Of a stretch of 64,000 bases of DNA, positions 55,653-64,000 are shown in pieces. Source of the DNA: JAFCUW01 sp049897565 (GTDB lineage Bacteria; Pseudomonadota; Gammaproteobacteria; Burkholderiales; Burkholderiaceae_D); assembly GCF_049897565.1 (NCBI RefSeq), contig NZ_JAFCWM010000002.1:186001-250000 (forward strand). The letters are read 5' to 3'. Position 1 is the stretch's first letter; every line of letters starts with the position of its first letter. Under the pieces are notes generated by a model. That model saw nothing but the letters and a program-made list of their open reading frames with translations. It ran no database searches and was not told the DNA's origin. The position numbers were made by a program, and so were the translations under genes.

Positions 55653-56546
55653 ATGCGCACCGGCATCATCTCCGCAACCCTGGCGTTTCTCTGCTGGGGC
55701 CTGTTCCCCCTCTATTTCAACGCATTGAAGGATGTGCCGCCGGGCCAGATCCTGGCGCACCGCGTGGTGTGGTCGCTGCTGTTCCTGGCCATCGTGCTGA
55801 CGTTCCGGCGGCAATGGAGCTGGCTGCCGGCGGTGTTGCGCAGGCCGCGCGTCATCGGCAGCTTCGTTGCCAGCGCCGTTCTTCTCAGCGTCAACTGGCT
55901 GGTGTACATCTGGGCGGTCAACAATGGCCACGTCATCGAGGGCAGCCTCGGCTACTTCATCAATCCGCTGGTCAACATCATGTTCGGTTACCTGATCCTG
56001 AAGGAGCGGCTGCGGCCGGTTCAGTGGATGGCGATTGCGTTGGCGGCGCTTGGCGTGGCATGGCTGACATGGCAGACGGGATCGGTGCCGTGGATAGCGC
56101 TGATCCTGGCCAGCTCGTTTGGCGCCTACGGACTGATGCGCAAAACGGCCGCGCTTGGTGCGCTGGAAGGCTTGTCGTTCGAGACGATGGTGCTGTTTCC
56201 GCTGGCGCTGGGCTATCTCGCGTGGCTGGGCCTGCATGGCGAGAACGGCTTCATCAACGCCGCTTCCGACGACACGCGCTGGTTGCTGGTGGCCGCCGGG
56301 CCGATCACGGCGATCCCGCTGCTGCTGTTTGCTTCGGGCGCGCGCAAGATCCCGCTGGCGGTGCTCGGCATGCTGCAATACATTTCGCCGACGATCCAGT
56401 TCTTGCTGGGCGTGTGGCTATTCCACGAAGCATTCACGGCTGAGCGGCTGGTCGGCTTCCTGCTGATCTGGAGTGCGCTGGCGCTGTACGCCGCCGAAGG
56501 CCTGTGGCGCAACCGCCAGAATAAATTGGGGTCAGACCCGGTTTAA
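55653..56546 (+). CDS. rarD: EamA-family transporter RarD
   Basis: 297-aa membrane protein with ten predicted helices. MRTGIISATLAFLCWGLFPLYF at the start and LILKERLRPVQW are typical of RarD. The physiological substrate is not well defined. A GATAAT at 55619-55624, about 30 bases before the ATG, may be its -10 box. A REP-like repeat begins inside the last codons (GGGGTCAGACCC at 56528-56539), so the C-terminus appears to have been extended or altered by it. Confidence 0.9.
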   Translation: MRTGIISATLAFLCWGLFPLYFNALKDVPPGQILAHRVVWSLLFLAIVLTFRRQWSWLPAVLRRPRVIGSFVASAVLLSVNWLVYIWAVNNGHVIEGSLGYFINPLVNIMFGYLILKERLRPVQWMAIALAALGVAWLTWQTGSVPWIALILASSFGAYGLMRKTAALGALEGLSFETMVLFPLALGYLAWLGLHGENGFINAASDDTRWLLVAAGPITAIPLLLFASGARKIPLAVLGMLQYISPTIQFLLGVWLFHEAFTAERLVGFLLIWSALALYAAEGLWRNRQNKLGSDPV

Positions 56547-56549
56547 ATT
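56524..56549. repeat. REP-like unit overlapping the rarD stop
   Basis: AATTGGGGTCAGACCCGG, then TTTAAATT. Same core as the palindrome at 56661-56692. The last rarD codons and stop lie inside it. Confidence 0.7.
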
Positions 56550-56660
56550 CAGGCAAACGGCCTTTCGCCGTCAACCAACGGGTTTGCCCCCCCTTTTCAC
56601 GCAGCACGACTGAACTCGCGCCAGTCCAACGAAATGGCGCCAAAAACGGCAGGCAAATCG

Positions 56661-56692
56661 AATTGGGGTCAGACCTAGGTCTGACCCCAATT
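56661..56692. repeat. Perfect 32-bp REP palindrome
   Basis: AATTGGGGTCAGACCT and its exact reverse complement, with no loop. With the unit at 56524 it brackets about 110 bases of non-coding sequence upstream of ettA. Confidence 0.88.
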
Positions 56693-56796
56693 TGGTGTGC
56701 AGCTAGCAAAAAGAGGGGGGCCGGCCCGGCCAGGTCAGATTCGACGCCGGATTTCCGGTATGCTGTGCACCTTCCGTCACACCTGAGAATATTGCA

Positions 56797-58464
<1,668 letters not shown>

Positions 58465-58483
58465 GCAGGTTCATCGCATTAAC

Positions 58484-58509
58484 AAAAGCTCCCCGCGGGG
58501 AGCTTTTTT
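58484..58509 (+). terminator. ettA terminator
   Basis: AAAAGCTCCC / GGGAGCTTTT with loop CGCG and a T run. The insertion element begins inside the end of the T run, which is duplicated on its far side. Confidence 0.85.
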
Positions 58510-58511
58510 AT

Positions 58512-59562
58512 GGGCTATGTCACCGTTAGGTGGGGGATTTTGAACTAACGCCCAACCGTTGAGGTCTGCACCAGACCGTATTGCGTTGGGAGGCCCTTGT
58601 GGATCCGGGCAAATTCAGCCGGTTCATCGAGCAGGCCGCCACGCTGACGCTGCGTCAGCGCACCGACCTTGCCGCTTGCTTGGACCGACCTTCGATGCGC
58701 GAACAGACCTGCGCGCTGATCGAATCAACCTGGAGCAAAGCGTGTCCGCACTGCAGTTGCAGGCGCTTGCAACGTCACGGCCAGGCTCACGGGCTGAACC
58801 GCTATCGCTGCGTCGACTGCCCCGCACCTGCAACGCATTGACGGGTGCGCCGCTGGCCAGACTGCGCCACCGCGGCACATGGCTGCCCTACCTGGCCGGC
58901 ATGCTGCAGTCGAACACGGTGCGCCGCGCTGCGGCGCTCGCCGGCGTCCACAAGAACACCCGTTTTCGCTGGCGCCACCGCTTCCTCATGCACGCCAGGC
59001 ACGACCGCATTTGTCCGCTCTCAGGCATCACCGAAGCGGACGAGACTTACCTGTTGGAGTCGCAGAAGGGATCGCGCCAAATGGACCGGCCGCCGCGCCG
59101 CCGCGGCGGATCGGCCCGGCGGCGCGGCATCTCGCATGAGCACGACTGCATCCTGGTGGCCCGTGACCGCAGCGGCAGGACGGTCGACTTCGTCACCGGC
59201 CGGGCACCGCTGCGGCACGCCCACCTGCAGCGCTGCCTGTCGCCGGTGGTGGCCGCCGATATCCTGCTGGTCACCGACCGCCATCCTGCCTACCGGGTGT
59301 TTGCCCGCGCAAGCGGGATCGCCCATCATGCAGTCAACCTCTCGGCAGGGGTGCGTGTGGCAGGCGAGATGCATGTGCAAAACGTCAACGCCTGTCACCG
59401 CCGGTTCAAGCAATGGCTCGTTCGATTTAACGGCGTGGCAAGCCGATACCTGCCAAATTACCTGGGCTGGCGATCGGCAATCGATGGTGACCGGATCGAT
59501 TCACCCGAGATGCTGCTCAGGTCGGCGCTCGGCGCCTTCCCACACTTAGCGATGACATAGCC
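58512..59562 (+). mobile_element. IS1595-family (ISXO2-like) insertion sequence
   Basis: About 1051 bp with imperfect terminal inverted repeats: GGCTATGTCACCGTTAGGTG at 58513 onward and, complemented, GGCTATGTCATCGCTAAGTG at the right end to 59562. The target sequence TTTTTTAT(G) occurs on both sides (58504-58512 and 59563-59571), consistent with the 8-bp duplication of this family. One transposase gene, frameshifted. Confidence 0.88.
58599..59560 (+). pseudogene. Frameshifted ISXO2-like transposase
   Basis: The N-terminal part starts at a GTG at 58599 (GGGAGG at 58588-58593), reads DPGKFSRFIEQ and a zinc ribbon (CPHCSC, RYRCVDC), then meets a stop at 58839-58841. The catalytic part is in another frame: NALTGAPLARLRHRG, ITEADETYL, LVTDRHPAYR and NVNACHRRFKQWL. 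Restoring a single missing base in the CCCC run at 58821-58824 would join them at the usual CxxCGRTxNALTG position. The element is therefore probably not autonomous, unless a programmed or slippage event occurs. Confidence 0.85.
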
Positions 59563-59632
59563 TTTTTTATGCTCTTCAATGCGCCGCTCGTTTGCGCGAT
59601 TCGATATGGACCGACAATCAGCTTGGCACACT

Positions 59633-60121
59633 ATGCGCATGAATGACTACCGCCACAACCGGGTTCCGGGCGGAACGTTTTTCTTCACCGTCCGCCTGAT
59701 CGAGCACGGCAGCACGCTGCTGACCGACCACTTTTCGGCGTTCGGCGAAGCGATGCGCCAGGCCCGCAGCAAACGCCCTTTCCACGTCGATGCGTGGGTA
59801 GTGTTGCCCGACCATGCGCACGCGATCTGGACCTTGCCGCCGGGCGACCATGACTGCGCCAGCCGCTGGCGCACAATCAAGATCGCCTTCTCCAAAGCGC
59901 TGCGCAAATCCACGGCCGCGCCCGACAGCGTCATCTGGCAGCCGCACTATCAGGACCACCGCGTCCCCAGCGACGCCGAATACAAGCGCCTGGTCGACTA
60001 CGTCCACGCCAACCCGATGCGACATGGCCTGTGCGAGCAGGCGGTCGACTGGCAGTGGTCCTCGCTGCACCGCTTCATCGCGTCCGGCCTGGTACGCACG
60101 GACAGCGCAGTGCGTGCGTAG
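59633..60121 (+). CDS. REP-associated tyrosine transposase (RAYT, Y1/HUH family)
   Basis: 162 aa. VPGGTFFFTVRL at the N-terminus, the HUH motif in LPDHAHAIWTLP, YQDHRVPSDAEYKRLVDYVHANPMRHG-type region and DWQWSSLHRFI are characteristic of RAYTs. The single-copy, non-terminal-repeat context fits RAYTs, which are domesticated enzymes that mobilise REP sequences. The start is uncertain: ATGs at 59579, 59633 and 59639 are in frame and none has a clear ribosome site. It shares a terminator with the convergent outer-membrane gene. No GGTCAGACC repeat flanks it directly. Confidence 0.87.
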   Translation: MRMNDYRHNRVPGGTFFFTVRLIEHGSTLLTDHFSAFGEAMRQARSKRPFHVDAWVVLPDHAHAIWTLPPGDHDCASRWRTIKIAFSKALRKSTAAPDSVIWQPHYQDHRVPSDAEYKRLVDYVHANPMRHGLCEQAVDWQWSSLHRFIASGLVRTDSAVRA

Positions 60122-60125
60122 GACG

Positions 60126-60153
60126 AAAAAAGAGCCCCGAAGGGCTCTTTTTT
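60126..60153. terminator. Bidirectional intrinsic terminator
   Basis: A 12-bp perfect stem AAAAAAGAGCCC / GGGCTCTTTTTT with loop CGAA between the RAYT gene and the outer-membrane protein gene, with A and T runs for both strands. Confidence 0.9.
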
Positions 60154-60170
60154 CAGCGGCAGCGCCGTTA

Positions 60171-60737
60171 TCAGAATGCGTATTTCGCGGCAACGGTCAG
60201 AACGTCAGCCTTGGCGCCGAAGTCCTTGCTCTTGCCATAGCGCTCGTATTCAGCGGTCAGCGCGACTTTCTGGTTCAGGTTGTATTGCACGCCCAGCGCG
60301 CCATACAGCTCGGTCTTGCTTGCGCTGCGGTTGAACACGCCGTTGGTCGAGCTCAGGTCCGACTTGTTGCGCGCCGCGCCCAGCTTGCCGAACAGTGAAA
60401 CCTGCTCGTTGATCGGATGGGTTGCCTTGCCGGCGACGTAGAACGAATCGCCTTCCGATTCAGCGCGGCCTTTGACGCCGTTCAGGGTGTAACTGTGGCT
60501 CGATGAGCGGAAGTCGGTGTAGCCGACCTCAACGCCAAAACGCTGGTCGAAATCATAGCCGCCGAAAATCTTGCCCGAAGCCTTGTAGCCATCGGTGTCG
60601 CCGCCGACGGTGCCTGGCAGCTTGTAGCTATGGTCAGCGCTGGCGATACCGACGCCGACGTAAGGACCTGGACCCGCTGCCTGGGCAGCGCCCATAGTGG
60701 TTGCCGCCGCGATCATTGCGAAGATGAGCTTTTTCAT
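60171..60737 (-). CDS. Outer membrane beta-barrel protein
   Basis: 188 aa starting MKKLIFAMIAA, with a signal peptide ending AQA and alternating beta strands (GPYVGVGIASADHSY, FGVEVGYTDFRSS) closing with the terminal Phe (VAAKYAF) needed for BAM recognition. Likely an eight-strand OmpA/OmpW-type barrel. The start at 60737 has AAAAGGA upstream; the open extension to 60815 lacks similarity. Ligand unknown. Confidence 0.88.
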   Translation of the reverse strand: MKKLIFAMIAAATTMGAAQAAGPGPYVGVGIASADHSYKLPGTVGGDTDGYKASGKIFGGYDFDQRFGVEVGYTDFRSSSHSYTLNGVKGRAESEGDSFYVAGKATHPINEQVSLFGKLGAARNKSDLSSTNGVFNRSASKTELYGALGVQYNLNQKVALTAEYERYGKSKDFGAKADVLTVAAKYAF

Positions 60738-60931
60738 GTGGAATCCTTTTGTCAGGTTATTCGTCTGTCCCACAATTCCCAATGAATTGCGAGATGGCCA
60801 AGATAACAAAGACAAAAGCCCACGTCGTTGGCGATTTGGTAAGAAATGTAATCAAATGTAAGCCGTCTAGACAAACTACTGACCAGCGGTTCAGTTATAT
60901 GCATGAGCGAATAAGGCGATATTGGACGACG

Positions 60932-61528
60932 TTACTCGATTAAACGAAAAGTTAGGTTTACACGCGGGCCCAAAAGCCTTGCCGATTTGTTAATTCCGTG
61001 CGACCAGTTAGTTTGCAATCTTCCCGCCATGAGCAGCAAACTGCCATCGCTCAAGGCGAGTTGTAACCGCAGCTTGTTCAGCTTGTTTTGGAGGATAAAT
61101 GTGCGCGTGGCACCGAAACTGAGGGAAGCGATGGCTGGCTCGGGGCCCAGCTCGGGTTCGTTGTCGCTATGCATCCCCATACTGTCGCGGCCGTCCCTGT
61201 AGTAATTCAACAGCACGCTGTTAAAGCGCCACCCTGTCGCAGCCTCTACCGCCGCCAGGATTTCCCGCTGCAACGGCGTGAACGGCAGCGGCTCGAGTGT
61301 CAGGCCGGAGTACGAATACGTCTTCTCGCCGTGCCAGGCGGTCAGCCGCGGCTGCGGATATCGCTTGCCCCACAGCGTGATCACGTCGCTGCGCCAGGCG
61401 GTCTCGGCGATCAGGCGCGCCAGCACCTCGTCGTTGGGGATCGGCAGGGCGAGCTGGGCCAGGAAGGACAATTCGCCATCCTCGACCGGGATCGGCGTCA
61501 TTGTTGCTGCGGAGTCGAACAAATCCAT
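60932..61528 (-). CDS. AlkB-family alpha-ketoglutarate-dependent dioxygenase
   Basis: 198 aa with iron ligands His120, Asp122 (MHSDNEPELG) and His177 (NWSHGINKS) and 2-oxoglutarate-binding Arg189 and Arg195 (GPRVNLTFR). It is closest in style to ABH2/3-like AlkB proteins that repair N-alkylated bases in DNA or RNA. The last third is AT-richer than the rest. Monocistronic, divergent from the next small gene. Confidence 0.93.
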   Translation of the reverse strand: MDLFDSAATMTPIPVEDGELSFLAQLALPIPNDEVLARLIAETAWRSDVITLWGKRYPQPRLTAWHGEKTYSYSGLTLEPLPFTPLQREILAAVEAATGWRFNSVLLNYYRDGRDSMGMHSDNEPELGPEPAIASLSFGATRTFILQNKLNKLRLQLALSDGSLLLMAGRLQTNWSHGINKSARLLGPRVNLTFRLIE

Positions 61529-61590
61529 GATGTCCCGATCATATCAGCCGCCCGACAAATTGCTTGATACGAATAACCCGCTGGCGCAAG

Positions 61591-61818
61591 ATGCATTTCT
61601 GCCAACGGTTTGCAGTGGTCATTGGCGTCGGCAAGGCGCGCAGCCAGCGCTACGTGCTCGCAACCGAGTTCGACGGCGCGGCAATGGCGCTGCGAGGGCT
61701 CGGCCCGCTATGGGCGGTGGTCGATGCCGACCGCGTGCCGGACCTGGCGGCCAGGCCGCTGGCCGAGCGCTTCGGCGAATCTCCGTGGGGGCTGTATCAC
61801 ATCGAGGTGCAGGCGTGA
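61591..61818 (+). CDS. Small hypothetical protein
   Basis: 75 aa from ATG 61591 (MHFCQRFAVVIGVGKARSQR). A compact protein without membrane segments, ending SPWGLYHIEVQA. No recognised family. It diverges from alkB by 62 bp and is convergent with the next gene. Codon use is like the neighbours, so probably real. Confidence 0.55.
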   Translation: MHFCQRFAVVIGVGKARSQRYVLATEFDGAAMALRGLGPLWAVVDADRVPDLAARPLAERFGESPWGLYHIEVQA

Positions 61819-61834
61819 GCCTGCCAAGGGGAAA

Positions 61835-62197
61835 TCAGGCGTAGGCTTCGGCGAGGGTCATCACGCGCGGTGCGATCGTCAGGCCGATGCCCTTGAACAA
61901 TTCTTCGACGGCGGCCATGTTCGCGGCGCACTCTTCGGTTTTCCAGCCGTTGAACAGGTCGGTGCCGTTTTTCTGGAAGTGCATGTCCAGCACTTTGCCC
62001 TTGTCCTTGTGGGTGTAGCTTTGCTGATAGGTGTTCTGGAAACCCAGCTTGGCCAGCGCCGTCAGCACCTCGGTCGGAGGGTGAGCGGGATCGGTGGCCA
62101 TGAAAATGCCGAAGGTCTTGCCGGGCGGCTTGGCGGCGATGTCCAGCTCGTAAATGCCGGGCGCCTTCGTCACGGCGGTACTTTTCAAAAACAGCAT
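61835..62197 (-). CDS. Conserved hypothetical protein
   Basis: 120 aa, soluble, starting MLFLKSTAVTKAPGIYELDI with a good ribosome site (AGAAGGAA). Contains TDPAHPPTEVLTALAKLGF and a C-terminal ECAANMAAVEELFKGIGLT. I do not recognise the fold. Stand-alone gene between a convergent small gene and the GNAT pseudogene. Confidence 0.65.
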   Translation of the reverse strand: MLFLKSTAVTKAPGIYELDIAAKPPGKTFGIFMATDPAHPPTEVLTALAKLGFQNTYQQSYTHKDKGKVLDMHFQKNGTDLFNGWKTEECAANMAAVEELFKGIGLTIAPRVMTLAEAYA

Positions 62198-62366
62198 GAT
62201 GTTTCCTTCTTGATATTGTTACGCGACTTCGCGCCTCGTCCTGTTGTACCCGGGCCTGCAACGATCGGTAATGTTCTCGATTAAAACACCCAGAGGGACA
62301 AGCTTATTGCGAATTTCCGCGTTTGTCGATGCTTGCCTGCATCTTTTTTGCAAGATGGCAACACTA

Positions 62367-62862
62367 TCAGGGCCGCAGCCAAGCCATCACGGTATCGTCC
62401 TCCGCTACGCCGAGTGCATTGTTGACGCGCCCGCGCAGGCGGCCTTCTTCGACGAAGCCGAGCGAGCGGTACAGGCCGCGCGCGCGCTCGTTCGACACCC
62501 GCGCAAACAGCTCGACGCGGTCAATGTGCGGCATGTGGTGGGTCACTTCGTCGAGCAGCGCCTGGAACAGCGCGCGGCCGACGCCGCGCCCCTGCGCCTG
62601 TGGCGCCACCGCGATGGTCAGCCGCCAGCAGATGCGACAGCGAGGCGATGCCCGGGCCGGATGCGTCGATCTCGCCGAGCATGCGGCCGCCCTCCTCCCA
62701 CACCAGCTCGACGCCGTCGGCCGCCGCCCGGCGCATGAAGCCGCCGACGTAGTCGTCGGTCACCTCGCCCGGCGTGCGCGCGATGGCGTCGGGCGTGGCC
62801 GCCACCAGCCGGTACAGCGCGACGAGCTGCGCGTGGTCGCCCGCCACGGCTTTCCTGATCAT
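62367..62862 (-). pseudogene. GNAT-family acetyltransferase split by a frameshift
   Basis: The first part (from ATG 62862, MIRKAVAGDHAQLVALYRLV to GIASLSHLLA) and the second part (LTIAVAPQAQGRGVGRALFQ to VMAWLRP) make one complete GNAT of about 164 residues if one base is removed near 62621-62629, within CTGCTGGCGGCTGACC on the coding strand. Both halves keep normal codon use, so the lesion is recent or a sequencing error. Its start overlaps the stop of the DUF2520 gene by four bases. Confidence 0.8.
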
Positions 62863-63680
62863 CGGTCGCGCCGCGCCAGGCTGGTGGTGGCCACCGCCAG
62901 CGCCCGATACAGCTCACCGGTCGGCGCATCCCAGCCGTCCAGCGCCGCCTGCTGGCGCGCCACGGTGGCGACGTCGCCGCGCGCGATGGGCCCCATCAGC
63001 GATGGCCGCGCGCCGAGGCGAAACACGTTCTCCAGCGTTTCTGTCGCCAGCGGCCGCGCCAGTTCACGCGCCACCTGCTCCGGAATGCCGGCCGCCTGGT
63101 AGGCGCGTAGCGCCGCATCCATCAGCGTGACGAGGTAGTTCGAGGCGATCACCGAGGCGGCGTGATAGACCGTCTTGGCGGCGGCGTCGATCGGCACCAG
63201 GCGCGCGCCGATCAGCGCCAGCGCCGGCTCGAGCAGCGCCAGTGCGCGGGCGTCGCCTTCGATGCCGCAGAACGTGCCGGCAAAGTCGCGCGCCACGCCG
63301 TCGGGGTCGGCGAAGCTGCGCACCGGGTGCACGCTGGCCGTCAGCGCGCCTTCAGAGGCGGCCGCCTGCAGCGCCGCCGACGATTTGGCGCCGCTGCAGT
63401 GGAACACCAGCGCGCCGTCGAGCATGCCGGCATCGGCCAGCGCCGCGCACACCGCTTCGATCTGGTCGTCGCCCACCGCCAGCATGACGGCGTCGGCGCG
63501 ACGCAGGTCGGCCAGTGCGCCGACCGCGCGGCCGGCGCCGATGAAGCCGACCGCGTCGACCGCGCTGGCGGCAGAGCGGGTCAGCACGTCGCGTACGTCG
63601 AACGCGCCGCTGGCAGCGAACAGGCGCCCCAGCACGCGGCCGAGATGGCCGGCGCCGACGATGTTGAGCGTTTGCGGCAT
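62859..63680 (-). CDS. Rossmann-like/DUF2520 protein
   Basis: 273 aa. N-terminal NAD(P)-binding domain (LNIVGAGHLGRVLGRLF) with AVGDDQI and FHCSGAKSSAAL, and a C-terminal helical DUF2520 domain (KTVYHAASVIASNYLVTLMDAA). The layout resembles ketopantoate/pyrroline-5-carboxylate reductases but the substrate is unknown. It lies one base after the DUF924 gene and overlaps the GNAT gene, forming a three-gene unit. Confidence 0.88.
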   Translation of the reverse strand: MPQTLNIVGAGHLGRVLGRLFAASGAFDVRDVLTRSAASAVDAVGFIGAGRAVGALADLRRADAVMLAVGDDQIEAVCAALADAGMLDGALVFHCSGAKSSAALQAAASEGALTASVHPVRSFADPDGVARDFAGTFCGIEGDARALALLEPALALIGARLVPIDAAAKTVYHAASVIASNYLVTLMDAALRAYQAAGIPEQVARELARPLATETLENVFRLGARPSLMGPIARGDVATVARQQAALDGWDAPTGELYRALAVATTSLARRDR

Positions 63681-63681
63681 G

Positions 63682-64000
63682 TCAGAATCCCGATCCGGGC
63701 TGGCTCAGGTACTCGAGTTCCTCCGGCGTCGACGCGCGGCCAAGGATCGCATTGCGATGCGGGAAGCGGCCGAAGCGCGCGATCACGCCGCGGTGGCGGT
63801 GGGCATAATCGAGCGTGCTGTCGAAGTCCTGGTCGTTGGCGGCGGCCAGCGCGGCGAACAGCGTCACCGCCTTTTCCTGCATGCCGGCGTCTTCAGCATG
63901 CTCGAACGGCATGTACGCAAAGGAGCGCTGCAGCGGCGTCAGGCTCTGGTGACCGCCCGATTCGACCAGCTCGGTGGCCGCTGCCAGCGCCAGCGCGTCG
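63682..64000 (-). CDS. DUF924-family protein (partial, C-terminal part)
   Basis: The frame is open from the window's right edge and ends at a TGA at 63682-63684, giving about 105 residues. QRSFAYMPFEHAED and FGRFPHRNAILGR are typical of DUF924, a helical family of unknown function. The true start lies beyond 64000. Confidence 0.88.
   Translation of the reverse strand, partial: DALALAAATELVESGGHQSLTPLQRSFAYMPFEHAEDAGMQEKAVTLFAALAAANDQDFDSTLDYAHRHRGVIARFGRFPHRNAILGRASTPEELEYLSQPGSGF

Noticed and set aside
58563..58577. GGTCTG-CAC-CAGACC inside the insertion sequence as another REP copy
   Set aside because: It is short, lacks the GGTCTGAC core and lies within the element's own 5' region, so a chance similarity is more likely.

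Overview
The window is GC-rich, densely coding and without phage or plasmid hallmarks. Its gene content (PHB genes phaA/phaB, a PEP-CTERM protein, minCDE, hemA-prfA-dsbB-prmC, kup, ettA) fits a chromosomal segment of a betaproteobacterium, most likely Oxalobacteraceae (Massilia/Duganella/Janthinobacterium type). That placement is inferred from gene content and style; no rRNA or tRNA gene was seen to confirm it.

Layout. (1) 1-4909: a tightly overlapped glycan operon (partial gene, PglD/NeuD-type acetyltransferase, WbqC-like, GtrA, RffA/WecE-type aminotransferase, RfbB, RfbA) that should make a dTDP-4-amino-4,6-dideoxyhexose and N-acylate it; it ends in a strong terminator. (2) 4927-14600: a rearranged locus with two intact M13 metallopeptidases, two further M13 gene fragments, a 1138-aa Tat-type lipoprotein gene, a decayed copy of that gene's 3' end, and a PEP-CTERM gene with a good sigma-54 promoter. 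(3) 15091-17153: a two-gene UDP-glucuronate operon (4-epimerase and UDP-4-keto-pentose/UDP-xylose synthase type). (4) 17414-26985: CtpA protease, a KAS III-like enzyme, dienoyl-CoA reductase, SRPBCC protein, DUF2721 protein, prolyl iminopeptidase, D-serine-deaminase-like enzyme and an AAA ATPase. (5) 27079-29044: phaB and phaA. (6) 29540-38660: minCDE, an EcsC-like protein, an orphan OmpR-type regulator, hemA-prfA-dsbB-prmC and a DUF885 protein. (7) 38782-41917: gshA, a class II HDAC-like amidohydrolase and an ElaA-like acetyltransferase. (8) 41914-49159: a histidine kinase/sigma-54 activator pair divergent from a MacAB-like efflux operon carrying a consensus sigma-54 promoter. (9) 49163-58464: FKBP lipoprotein, kup, a divergent pair of secreted propeller proteins (one with a C-terminal CXXCH), rarD and ettA. 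(10) 58512-60121: an IS1595-type element with a frameshifted transposase inserted in the ettA terminator T-tract, then a REP-associated tyrosine transposase. (11) 60171-64000: outer-membrane barrel, AlkB, small hypotheticals, a frameshifted GNAT gene, a DUF2520 protein and a partial DUF924 protein.

Between genes there is a recurring palindromic repeat family built on GGTCAGACC/GGTCTGACC (about 20140, 22320, 32890-33003, 44519-44584, 56524, 56661). One copy is an inverted pair directly upstream of hemA, flanked by a 9-bp direct repeat and abutting a TATAAT box. The RAYT gene near the right end is a possible but unproven mobiliser. The most distinctive observations are the sigma-54 wiring of the efflux operon and the PEP-CTERM gene, the M13/1138-aa-gene rearrangement with near-identical repeats 5507 bp apart, and the REP family.
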